From Burkholderiales bacterium (GTDB lineage: Bacteria; Pseudomonadota; Gammaproteobacteria; Burkholderiales; Casimicrobiaceae): a stretch of 15,903 bases of DNA. The stretch spans positions 1-15,903 of the forward strand of contig JAITBX010000045.1 of the NCBI GenBank assembly GCA_031283405.1. Direction: 5' to 3'. Under the pieces are notes generated by a model, which did not search any database, was not told the DNA's origin, and saw only the letters and a program-made list of their open reading frames with translations. The position numbers and the translations under genes were made by a program. Shown here in pieces: positions 7,104 to 14,945 of the stretch (position 1 is its first letter; each line of letters starts with the position of its first letter).

Positions 7104-7132
7104 TTTACAAAGAATGAAAGATCGGGTATGGT
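7104..7132 (+). promoter_or_regulatory. Candidate sigma-70 promoter for the kinase-CheY-CheX operon
   Basis: TTTACA (7104-7109, five of six to TTGACA) is followed at exactly 17 bp by TATGGT (7127-7132, four of six to TATAAT). Transcription would start near 7139 and leave a leader of about 115 nt before the kinase start. I saw no convincing sigma-28 or sigma-54 site. Confidence 0.35.
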
Positions 7133-7253
7133 AGTGTAATTGTGTGCCCATTTTTTTATCGACAAGCGGAGCGGCATGAGATCGGGGTGAAGAAATACGC
7201 AGTCTTCTCGTTACCGCAGGCCGTATCATAAATAGTGTTAGAGGAAAATCAAA

Positions 7254-9293
7254 ATGTCTTGGGAGCTTTTCCGGAAATACCGCTGGATCATTATTTCGGT
7301 TTTGATCTTTTTGGCCACGGACCTTTCTGTTCTAGGCTACAACATTTACAGTTCGTTCAAGATCGCTGAATCGGCGGTGTCAATCAACCTGTCCGGCCGT
7401 CAGCGGATGTTGTCGCAACGGACGACCAAGGTGTTGCTCTCTTTGCAGGACGATGCAAGAGTCGGCGTGTCGCAAGAGGCCGACTTGAAAGAACTGGCGT
7501 TGGTGGTCAATCTTTTCGACACGACCTTGAAAGGTTTCCGTGACGGCGACACCGTGACTGGCGGCGACGGCAAGCCGGTTTTTCTGGTGCAGGTTGAAAC
7601 CGACGAAGCGCGCCGGATCGTGAGCGACGCTTACGAAATCTGGAATCCCTACCTGACCAAGCTCCAGCCGCTGTTGAAACCCGGCTTCAGCGACACGGAA
7701 TTGACGGACGTGACGACCTATGCGCGATCCAACAATCTGAAACTGCTGGGGTTGATGAACGATCTGACGACCGACCTTGAGAAAACAGCCAACCAACGCG
7801 CGCTTCGTTTGCGGGCGGTACAGATCGGTGGTTTGGTGTTTGTGTTGTTTAACGTGCTGGTGACCGTGTTCATATCAATTCGTGATTTGATGCGAGGCGA
7901 CCGCGCTTTGGTCAAGGCGCGCAAGGAAACCGAGGAAATTCTGGGAACGGTGAAAGAAGGCTTGTTCCTGCTCGACCGCGAACACCGGTTGGGGTCGCAG
8001 TATTCGCAATTGCTGCCGGAGATTTTGCAGCGCGAGGTGGCGCCCGAAATGCCGTTCCTGCCGATTTTGGAAGAGATGGTTTCCAAAGAAGTTTACGACA
8101 GCGCCAAGGATTACATCGAATTGCTGTTCGGTGAGCGCGTGAAAGAATCGCTGGTCACTGCGCTGAATCCGTTGAGTCAAGTGGAAGTGCGCGGCAAAGA
8201 AGGCGCTTCTCATTACCTGAGCTTCCACTTCAACCGCGTGCTCGAAGAAGGCAAGATCGCGCACTTGCTGGTGACGGTGCAGGACGTGACCGATCTGGTG
8301 CAGTTGACGGAACAACTGGAAGCGGCGAAGGGGCAATCGCGGGTCGAAGTCGAAGTGCTGCTCAAACTGTTGAGCACCGACGCCGGCGTGTTGCGGCAAT
8401 TCCTGGATAACGTCGGCAACGGTCTGGCGCAGATCAATGAGCGGCTGCGCTCCGAAGACGACAGCGAATTGGCGCGTCTGCATCTGCTCAATCACATCAT
8501 GCGGATCGTGCACGGCATCAAGGGCGAAGCGGCGGCACTGGGCATCGAAATTTTCGAGGACTACGCGCACGGGTTTGAAAAAGAGCTGGTCGAAATGCGC
8601 AGCAAGGGTGAAGTGCGTGGTGAAGACATGGTGCGGATCACCGTGCTGCTGGACGGCTTTTACGAGAGGCTGGCGTCGATCACCAACATCGCCGAGAAAA
8701 TGGCAGGCTCCGGCGGAGGCGACGCCGACGAAAAATATCTGCAAACGTTCACCGAAAGTGTACAAAATCTGGTCGCCCGCATCGCCGGCGACGCGCAGAA
8801 AGAAGTGTCGGTGGTGTGCGATCTGGCCGACATCGTGCACTTGCCGCGACGGGTTGCCAACGAATTGAACAGCCTTTGCATCCAGTTGTTGCGCAACGCC
8901 GTCAAACACGGCATCGAAATGCCGGAGGAACGCGAGACATTGGGCAAACCGGCCGTTGGCGAAATTCGCGTCGAGTGCAGGGAAGTTGGCCGCGACGAAT
9001 ACGAGTTTATCGTTCGTGATGACGGACGCGGCATCTCGGTGAAAGGCATTCGTGAAGTGCTGGTGCAAAAAGGATTGCTTTCGAAAGAAGAGGCGGAAGC
9101 ACTCAGCGTCGATGCGGTGATGTTGAAACTGTTCGAGCCGGGCTTCTCGACGGCCAAAGAAGCCGACCGCGATGCGGGGCATGGCGTCGGCCTCGATGTG
9201 GTCGCCGAAAAAATCATGCAGTTGCGCGGTCAACTGACGCTGAACAGCAAAGTGCAGACCTTTACGGAGTTCAAGATACGTTTCACGTATTGA
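7254..9293 (+). CDS. Membrane CheA-like histidine kinase with PilJ-type sensor, PAS-like and Hpt domains
   Basis: The protein has 679 residues. TM1 (about 11-29) and TM2 (about 189-209) enclose a periplasmic PilJ/NarX-type sensor domain whose hallmark is NLSGRQRMLSQR (45-56). A PAS-like region (about 222-345) ends in VTVQDVTDL. Then comes an Hpt domain (about 365-480) with phospho-accepting H420 in VHGIKGEA. A CheA-type ATPase follows: N-box with N548 (LLRNAVKHGIE), G1 with D590 (DDGRGI), F-box FEPGFST (627-633) and G2 GHGVGL (642-647). It should autophosphorylate H420 and pass phosphate to the adjacent CheY-like protein. It lacks the CheW-like P5 domain and has no clear P3 dimerisation hairpin or classical DHp helix, so it need not join an MCP array. 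The start has a good ribosome site, AGAGGAA, at 7240-7246. The ligand is unknown; nitrate sensing by related NarX domains is only an analogy. Confidence 0.9.
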   Translation: MSWELFRKYRWIIISVLIFLATDLSVLGYNIYSSFKIAESAVSINLSGRQRMLSQRTTKVLLSLQDDARVGVSQEADLKELALVVNLFDTTLKGFRDGDTVTGGDGKPVFLVQVETDEARRIVSDAYEIWNPYLTKLQPLLKPGFSDTELTDVTTYARSNNLKLLGLMNDLTTDLEKTANQRALRLRAVQIGGLVFVLFNVLVTVFISIRDLMRGDRALVKARKETEEILGTVKEGLFLLDREHRLGSQYSQLLPEILQREVAPEMPFLPILEEMVSKEVYDSAKDYIELLFGERVKESLVTALNPLSQVEVRGKEGASHYLSFHFNRVLEEGKIAHLLVTVQDVTDLVQLTEQLEAAKGQSRVEVEVLLKLLSTDAGVLRQFLDNVGNGLAQINERLRSEDDSELARLHLLNHIMRIVHGIKGEAAALGIEIFEDYAHGFEKELVEMRSKGEVRGEDMVRITVLLDGFYERLASITNIAEKMAGSGGGDADEKYLQTFTESVQNLVARIAGDAQKEVSVVCDLADIVHLPRRVANELNSLCIQLLRNAVKHGIEMPEERETLGKPAVGEIRVECREVGRDEYEFIVRDDGRGISVKGIREVLVQKGLLSKEEAEALSVDAVMLKLFEPGFSTAKEADRDAGHGVGLDVVAEKIMQLRGQLTLNSKVQTFTEFKIRFTY

Positions 9294-9342
9294 GCGCGTC
9301 GTTTGATGGACTGAACATTGGGGATGTTGGAAAGGTGGCTAC

Positions 9343-9708
9343 GTGAAATTATTGATTGTCGATGATTCCAGTATTATCCGCAGCCGGATAGCCAGAATCA
9401 TGAGCGACCCGCGATTGCCGTCGCTGATGATTGTCGGAATGGCAAAAAACGGCGCGGAAGCGATGGAGCTTTTTTCTCAGACACAACCGGATTTGGTCAC
9501 GATGGATTTGACGATGCCGGAAATGGATGGCGTCGAATGCACGGAGTCCCTGTCCAAATTGAATGGCGACGTTGGCATTTTGGTGGTGTCGGCGCTGAGC
9601 GATAAAGCGACGGCCATCAAGGCGCTCAAAAAAGGCGCCAAGGGCTTTCTCTACAAACCTTTTACAGACGAACAACTGGTCAACGCACTTCTGGAAATGA
9701 TGAGTTGA
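9343..9708 (+). CDS. Single-domain CheY-like response regulator
   Basis: A stand-alone receiver of 121 residues with no output domain. All catalytic positions are present: acidic pair D7/D8, phospho-acceptor D55 (TMDLTMPEMDG), S83 of the Ser/Thr switch position and K105 in YKPF. The start is GTG at 9343, supported by GGAAAGG at 9329-9335. It follows the kinase by 49 nt, and its stop is one base from the ATG of the CheX-like gene, so the two are probably translationally coupled. Inferred role: it accepts phosphate from H420 of the upstream kinase and acts by protein binding, possibly at a motility or pilus machine or on another enzyme. The output partner is not in the window. Confidence 0.95.
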   Translation: MKLLIVDDSSIIRSRIARIMSDPRLPSLMIVGMAKNGAEAMELFSQTQPDLVTMDLTMPEMDGVECTESLSKLNGDVGILVVSALSDKATAIKALKKGAKGFLYKPFTDEQLVNALLEMMS

Positions 9709-9709
9709 A

Positions 9710-10174
9710 ATGGCTGATATTACCGAACAGGAAATCCGCGTTTTCGTGGATGCCGTGAATCGTTATTTTGAACAGATCACGGGAGAGAAAGCCAGAATTC
9801 GCGGCTCATTTTTGGCAGAGGGGGAAACCCAACTGCCGATTTACGATTTCACCGGACTGATTTCCCTCAGCGGGCAATACCGTGGCTGCATTTATTTTTC
9901 GGCGACGCGGATACTGCTGATGCGGCTCTTGCTGGCGATGCAGGAGCCGAGACAAACCGACGCGCACATGCTCGACGCCGTCGGCGAAATCGCCAACACA
10001 CTGGCCGGCAACGCGCGCGAGTATTTCGGCGAAACGATGGACATCTCGGTGCCGACGACGTTTCACGGATTCTCCGATTTGCTGAAATCGGCGGTGCGCA
10101 AGCGCCCCTACGTCATCATGATCAAATGGAAACAGTACGAAGCGGCGGTCATCGTCGATGTCGTGCGGAAATGA
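9710..10174 (+). CDS. cheX: CheX-type CheY-P phosphatase
   Basis: This 154-residue protein matches the CheX/CheC/FliY phosphatase family, which dephosphorylates CheY-P. The catalytic E-x2-N signature is present as E93 and N96 in DAVGEIANTLAGNARE. There is a single copy, as in CheX rather than CheC. The surrounding pattern (FTGLISLSGQYRGCIYFSATRILL before it, and SVPTTFHG after it) also fits the CheX fold. It begins one base after the receiver stop codon. Adjacency supports it as the off-switch for that receiver, ending a sensor-kinase-receiver-phosphatase unit. The gene ends 38 nt from the convergent MFS stop. No intrinsic terminator is obvious in that gap, which holds only a CAGGCCTG palindrome (10183-10190). 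Confidence 0.88.
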   Translation: MADITEQEIRVFVDAVNRYFEQITGEKARIRGSFLAEGETQLPIYDFTGLISLSGQYRGCIYFSATRILLMRLLLAMQEPRQTDAHMLDAVGEIANTLAGNAREYFGETMDISVPTTFHGFSDLLKSAVRKRPYVIMIKWKQYEAAVIVDVVRK

Positions 10175-10212
10175 TTTCTCACCAGGCCTGCCTTGTCTCT
10201 GCTTCCTGCGAT

Positions 10213-11400
10213 TCAAACCCGCTTCAACCACAGCGCCAACACCAGCGAAACGGCGACGCTCAGAGCGCCCAGCGCGAAGATGGACGGGACGCCGTAGCCG
10301 TCGCCGAGCGCGCCGCCGAGCGCCATGCCGGCGCCGAGGCCGCTGACGACGCAGGTCGATGACCACATGAACGTTTCGGACGTGTAGCGTTCCGGCGTGT
10401 AGCGCGAGGTCAAGAGCGTCAACGCGGTGAGCGACGGCGCGATCAACATGCCGGAGACGACGGCGAGCAGCAAAAACCAGCCGGGAATGCGGGTGATGGT
10501 GTGCAGCGCCATCGACAACAACAGCGCGACGAACAACCACACCATGTGTTGCTCGACTTTCGATTTGAAGTGAACGCCGCCGTAGATCAATCCGCCGGTG
10601 GCGCTGCCGATGGCGGAGGACGCGATCAGGATGCCTGCCCAGAAAGGTTCGCCGTAGCGCGTCGCAAAAGCGGGGTAACCCAGTTGCAGCGCCCCTAACG
10701 CCATCGCTATCGCAAAGGTGATCACGAACACCAGCAACAAACGCGGTTCGGTCAAGGGGCCGAGCCAGTGACGCTCGACATCGGGATCGTGTTTGAGATG
10801 GCGAATCGCAGGCGAACGCAGAAAAACCGGCACGGCCAGCGTCGCAAAAGCCAACAACAAAAGAAATGCCCAAAGCGGCGAAGCAAAAGCCAGAATGAAA
10901 GCGATCAACATCGGGCCGATGATGAAATTGAGTTCGGTCAATACGGTGTCGAACGAATACGCGGTTTGCAGCAAGTCGGACGCTTCAAAACGATAGCGCC
11001 AAACCGCGCGCGTCAACACGATGAGCGGCGGGCAGAAGATGCCGGCAACCGCCATGCAGACGGTGATGAAGCCATTCGGCAAAGGCGTGACGGCAGGTAG
11101 CAACAACAACCACAGCGCCAGCGGATAAACGATGCCGGTGATCCATAACAAGCGCCGCGCGCCGAAGCGATCGATCCATCGTCCCATGAACGGCGAAGCG
11201 GCGGACATGGCCACGAGGTAAATGCCGGCGTGCGCGCCGGCGAAAGCCATCGAGCCGGTGATGTGACTCAGGTACATCAGAAACGCCAGCGACGACATGC
11301 CGACCGGCAGGCGCGTGATCAGCGCCATGATCAAAATCGGGCGAACATCCGGTTCTCGCAGAAATTGTTGATAGCGATTGCGGGCGTTGAGCAGGGGCAT
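10213..11400 (-). CDS. Major facilitator superfamily transporter
   Basis: A 395-residue, very hydrophobic protein with about 12 predicted membrane segments and a central cytoplasmic loop near 205-230. MFS motif A is visible between TM2 and TM3 as GRWIDRFGARR (73-83). The C-terminal half has the small-residue-rich segments usual in drug or sugar efflux-type MFS proteins. The substrate cannot be told from sequence. The ATG at 11400 lies 10 nt after the dnaE stop with no recognisable Shine-Dalgarno sequence, suggesting translational coupling to dnaE. It converges on the CheX-like gene. Confidence 0.9.
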   Translation of the reverse strand: MPLLNARNRYQQFLREPDVRPILIMALITRLPVGMSSLAFLMYLSHITGSMAFAGAHAGIYLVAMSAASPFMGRWIDRFGARRLLWITGIVYPLALWLLLLPAVTPLPNGFITVCMAVAGIFCPPLIVLTRAVWRYRFEASDLLQTAYSFDTVLTELNFIIGPMLIAFILAFASPLWAFLLLLAFATLAVPVFLRSPAIRHLKHDPDVERHWLGPLTEPRLLLVFVITFAIAMALGALQLGYPAFATRYGEPFWAGILIASSAIGSATGGLIYGGVHFKSKVEQHMVWLFVALLLSMALHTITRIPGWFLLLAVVSGMLIAPSLTALTLLTSRYTPERYTSETFMWSSTCVVSGLGAGMALGGALGDGYGVPSIFALGALSVAVSLVLALWLKRV

Positions 11401-11410
11401 GAAATGAAAA

Positions 11411-14400
11411 TCAATACACGAAGCGCGTGGCGACGACGCCGGGCAAAGTGCAGAGGTGTTGAATCAGGGTTTCTTCCGGCGCGACACGCCAGAGGTCGGG
11501 CAGTGTGACGACGCCGCTGGCGCTGGCATTGGCGTAGTTGATAATGACCGGCACGCCGGAGCCATTCTTCCCCGAGAACGGGCGAAGAATTTCGAGCAGC
11601 GTTTGCGCGTTGGCGCCGGCGGCGCACGAGATGCGCAAAGTTTTGGCGCGGCTGCGGCGAAGGGCGTCGAGATCGTAGAGCGTGTCGGCGATGATGCGCA
11701 AACTGCTTTGCGCGTTGTCGTTGTCGCGTTCCTGATGGCGGGTGCTGATGCGCACATCGGCAATGACGAGGCGATCCTCTTGCAACAGAACGCGGGCGGC
11801 GTCGAAAGTTTCGTTGTAGATAACGATTTCGACGCTGCCGGCGCTGTCGTCGAGCGTTACGAAAGCCATCTTGCCGCGCTTGCTCGATTGCACGCGAATC
11901 GCGGTGACGATGCCGGCGATGAGAACGCGCTCTTGCTGCGGCCTGAGATTGCCGAGCGGCGCGACGACGAGCGCCGACAATTCTTCCTTGTATTGACGAA
12001 ACGGATGCCCCGACAAATAAAAACCGAGCACGCTTTTTTCCTGCGCCAATCGCTCGGCTTCCGGCCAGGGCAACACTTCGGCAAGCGCGTGATGAAACGG
12101 CAACGCTTCTTCTGAAAACAACGCGGTTTGCGCGGCGTTGACGCTGGCTTGTTCGGCGGCATCCATCGCCATCAGCACGGAAGCGAGCAGCGCGGCGCGA
12201 TTGTCGTCAAGCGAATCAAACGCGCCGCCGCGAATCAGCGCTTCGACGACACGGCGATTGACTTGGCGGCGATCGATACGTTTGCAAAAATCAAAGAGAT
12301 CGGTAAATGCGCCGCCGGCGTCGCGCTCGGCGACGACGTTATCGATGGCGTGTTCGCCTGTGCCTTTGATTGCGCCCAAGCCGTAGCGCAATGTGCGCGT
12401 GTCGATCGGCTCGAAGCGCCACGTCGAAGCATTGATATCGGGCGGCAGAATCGTCAGCCCTTGCGCCAGCGTATCGTCGTAAAACATCCGCACTTTGTCG
12501 GTGTCGTGCATCACCAGCGACAAGTTGGCGGCCATGAAAGCAGCGACGTGATGGGCTTTGAAGTAGGCGGTTTGATAAGCGACCAGCGCGTAAGCGGCGG
12601 CGTGCGATTTGTTGAAACCGTAGCCGGCGAACTTTTCCATCAAGTCAAAAAGCGAATGGGCTTTCTTGGCGGGCACGCCATTTTTTTCGGCGCCGCTGAC
12701 GAAGGTGTCGCGGTGCTTCGCCATTTCGTCAACGTTCTTCTTGCCCATCGCGCGGCGCAGCAGATCGGCGCCGCCGAGCGAATAGCCGCCGATCATCTGC
12801 GCGATTTGCATCACTTGCTCTTGATACACCATGATGCCGTAAGTCGTGCCGAGAATGGTTTTCAAACGATCGTCGAGGTAGTCGATATGGGCGCCGTGTT
12901 TGCGCTCGATGTAATCGGGGATCAGTTCCATCGGGCCGGGGCGATACAACGCCACCAGCGCGATGAGGTCTTCGATCTGATCGGGGTGGGCGCGCACCAG
13001 CAACTCGCGCATCCCGCGCGATTCAAACTGGAAAATCGCTGTGGTGTTGCCCTTGCGAAAAATGTCGTAAGTGGTTTTATCGTCGAGCGGTAAATTTTTG
13101 AGCGTGACGTCGGAAGCCGGATCGAGTTTTTTGATGAACTTCAATGTCCAGTCGAGCACGGTCAGCGTTGTCAGGCCGAGAAAGTCGAACTTCACCAATC
13201 CCGCCGCTTCGATGTCGTCTTTATCGAATTGCGAAACAGCGGCGTCGGAGCCGGGTTGAAGATACAGCGGGCAAAAATCGGTGAGTTTGCCCGGCGCGAT
13301 CAACACACCGCCGGCGTGCATGCCCACATTGCGCGTCAATCCTTCGAGCGATTCGGCAAGCGCCAGCAACTCGCGCACTTCTTCTTCGTTCTTTTCGCGT
13401 TCGGTAAGCAACGGTTCGGCTTCGCGCGCTTCGGCCAGCGTGATTTTATTGCCGGGCGTGAATGGAATCAGTTTGGAGATGGTGTCGCAAAACGTGTAGG
13501 AAAAATCGAGCACACGACCCACATCGCGCACGACGCCTTTCGCGGCCATCGTGCCGAACGTGGCGATCTGCGAAACGCTGTCGCTGCCGTATTTGCGGCG
13601 CACATAGTCGATGACGCGCTCGCGTTTGTCTTGACAAAAGTCGATATCGAAGTCGGGCATCGACACGCGCTCAGGGTTGAGAAAACGCTCGAACAGCAAA
13701 GCGTAACGCAGCGGATCGAGATCGGTGATGCCGAGACTGTACGCCACCAGCGAGCCCGCGCCCGAACCGCGACCGGGGCCGACCGGCACATCGTTGGCTT
13801 TCGCCCAGTTGATGAAGTCGGCGACGATCAGAAAATAGCCGGGGAAACCCATCTGCACGATGGTGTCGATTTCAAAATCGAGACGCGATTGATATTCGGC
13901 GCGTTTGGCGGCGCGCAGTTTTTCATCGGTGTAGAGTTCGCACAAGCGGCGCTCCAATCCTTCCGTCGCTTGCGTTTTCAGAAACGCTTCAACGCTCACG
14001 CCTTCCGGCGTCGGAAAGATCGGCAGATGCGGTTTGCCGAGCGGGATCGTCAGGTTGCAACGTTGCGCGACCTCAATCGTGTTGGCGAGCGCTTCCGGCA
14101 GATCGGCGAATTTTTCCGCCATTTCATCCTGCGTCGTGAAATACTGCTCCCCCGTGAAGCGTTGCGGTCGGCGGGTGTCCGACAACGTGTAGCCTTCGGA
14201 AATGCAGACCCGCGCATCGTGCGCGCGAAAATCATCGCGGGTTTTGAACTGTATCGGATGCGTGGCGGCCATCGGCAGATCGAGACGGCGCGCCAAATCG
14301 GCGCAGGCGGCTACCAGCAAATCATCGTCGGCGTGGCCGGCACGCTGCACTTCGAGATAGAAGCGGTCGGGGAAAATTTTTGCCCACGCGCGCGCCGAGG

Positions 14401-14863
14401 CTTCGGCAGTTTCGACATCGCCTTGCAACAACGCTTCGCCGATTTCGCTGCCGCGCGCGCCGGTGATCAACAACAAACCTTCCTGATGTTCGCGCAGCCA
14501 CTCCGGCGCGACGCCGACTTTGCCGTGGTGCGCTTCCTGCGCTTGATGCGCGCGCGTCAGCAAGGCGCACAGATTCAGATAACCGGCGCGCGATTGCGCC
14601 AACAGCAACACTCGCTGCGATGCGGCGCGCGATTTTTTCGGAACGACACCGAGGTCGGCGCCGATGATCGGCTTGATGCCGGCTGTGCGCGCCGCCTTGT
14701 AGAATTTGATGAGGCCGAAAAGATTGTTGAGATCGGTCAGCGCCAACGCCGGCATGGCGTCGGTTTCGGCGGCAGCGATGGCTTCGTCGATGCGCAGAAT
14801 GCCGTCAACGATGGAAAACTCGCTATGGCAGCGCAAATGGACGAAACGGGGAGCAACGGTCAC
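11411..14863 (-). CDS. dnaE: DNA polymerase III subunit alpha
   Basis: The catalytic subunit of the replicative polymerase, 1150 residues against 1160 in E. coli. The N-terminal PHP domain begins FVHLRCHSEFSIVDG (7-21). The C-family polymerase core has VGPGRGSGAGSLVAY (361-375), catalytic D404 and D406 in MPDFDIDF, and D560 in VKFDFLG. The helix-hairpin-helix region lies near 830-880. The sliding-clamp binding motif is QTALF at 912-916, matching the Q-x2-L/M-F consensus. An OB fold (about 980-1040) and a short C-terminal tau-binding region follow. The proposed start is a GTG at 14863, which puts the conserved HLRCHS at its usual distance; only a weak GAAAGAA lies upstream. The gene is complete. 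It is divergent from the small lipoprotein gene, with an 82-bp shared upstream region. Confidence 0.99.
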   Translation of the reverse strand: MTVAPRFVHLRCHSEFSIVDGILRIDEAIAAAETDAMPALALTDLNNLFGLIKFYKAARTAGIKPIIGADLGVVPKKSRAASQRVLLLAQSRAGYLNLCALLTRAHQAQEAHHGKVGVAPEWLREHQEGLLLITGARGSEIGEALLQGDVETAEASARAWAKIFPDRFYLEVQRAGHADDDLLVAACADLARRLDLPMAATHPIQFKTRDDFRAHDARVCISEGYTLSDTRRPQRFTGEQYFTTQDEMAEKFADLPEALANTIEVAQRCNLTIPLGKPHLPIFPTPEGVSVEAFLKTQATEGLERRLCELYTDEKLRAAKRAEYQSRLDFEIDTIVQMGFPGYFLIVADFINWAKANDVPVGPGRGSGAGSLVAYSLGITDLDPLRYALLFERFLNPERVSMPDFDIDFCQDKRERVIDYVRRKYGSDSVSQIATFGTMAAKGVVRDVGRVLDFSYTFCDTISKLIPFTPGNKITLAEAREAEPLLTEREKNEEEVRELLALAESLEGLTRNVGMHAGGVLIAPGKLTDFCPLYLQPGSDAAVSQFDKDDIEAAGLVKFDFLGLTTLTVLDWTLKFIKKLDPASDVTLKNLPLDDKTTYDIFRKGNTTAIFQFESRGMRELLVRAHPDQIEDLIALVALYRPGPMELIPDYIERKHGAHIDYLDDRLKTILGTTYGIMVYQEQVMQIAQMIGGYSLGGADLLRRAMGKKNVDEMAKHRDTFVSGAEKNGVPAKKAHSLFDLMEKFAGYGFNKSHAAAYALVAYQTAYFKAHHVAAFMAANLSLVMHDTDKVRMFYDDTLAQGLTILPPDINASTWRFEPIDTRTLRYGLGAIKGTGEHAIDNVVAERDAGGAFTDLFDFCKRIDRRQVNRRVVEALIRGGAFDSLDDNRAALLASVLMAMDAAEQASVNAAQTALFSEEALPFHHALAEVLPWPEAERLAQEKSVLGFYLSGHPFRQYKEELSALVVAPLGNLRPQQERVLIAGIVTAIRVQSSKRGKMAFVTLDDSAGSVEIVIYNETFDAARVLLQEDRLVIADVRISTRHQERDNDNAQSSLRIIADTLYDLDALRRSRAKTLRISCAAGANAQTLLEILRPFSGKNGSGVPVIINYANASASGVVTLPDLWRVAPEETLIQHLCTLPGVVATRFVY

Positions 14864-14889
14864 GACAGATTCTTTCGGCGGCAGGTGTT

Positions 14890-14918
14890 AGCGGTGTTAA
14901 AATCCAGCGGTGTTGAAA
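14890..14918 (+). promoter_or_regulatory. Candidate extended -10 promoter within a direct repeat, dnaE/lipoprotein divergent region
   Basis: AGCGGTGTTAAAA (14890-14902) and AGCGGTGTTGAAA (14906-14918) are direct repeats differing at one base, with a 16-bp period. The first contains TG-T-TAAAAT (14895-14903), an extended -10 match for the plus strand that would start transcription near 14910, about 36 nt before the lipoprotein ATG. The -35 region is poor. The repeats could be paired operator sites for a regulator touching both divergent genes, or chance. Confidence 0.3.
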
Positions 14919-14945
14919 GGATAAAGCAAAACGGCAAAGTCGATC

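Larger units (their letters stand above)
6799..7253. other. 455-bp non-coding gap between divergent uppP and the sensor kinase
   Basis: No gene is convincing here. The gap contains the uppP promoter candidate, a decayed repeat (6921-6963), a 12-bp palindrome AAGGCATGCCTT (6968-6979), a hairpin (7050-7073), a promoter candidate for the kinase (7104-7132) and an approximately 115-nt leader. Open frames crossing it have unlikely protein content. I looked for tRNA-like arms and a cyclic-di-GMP riboswitch core in the leader and recognised neither. Confidence 0.6.

Noticed and set aside
7095..7110. Possible sigma-54 promoter (TGGCA...)
   Set aside because: The GG-N10-GC core is not met; the second element reads AC instead of GC.
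6877..7134. 85-codon plus-strand frame in the uppP-kinase gap
   Set aside because: It runs through the decayed repeat and hairpin, has no ribosome site and no protein-like composition, and overlaps the candidate promoter.
7875..9233. 452-codon minus-strand open frame antisense to the kinase gene
   Set aside because: His-, Phe- and Gln-rich shadow of the kinase coding sequence. The kinase has clear domains and a good ribosome site.
10175..10212. Bidirectional terminator between cheX and the MFS gene
   Set aside because: Only a short CAGGCCTG palindrome is present, with no stable stem followed by a U-run on either strand.
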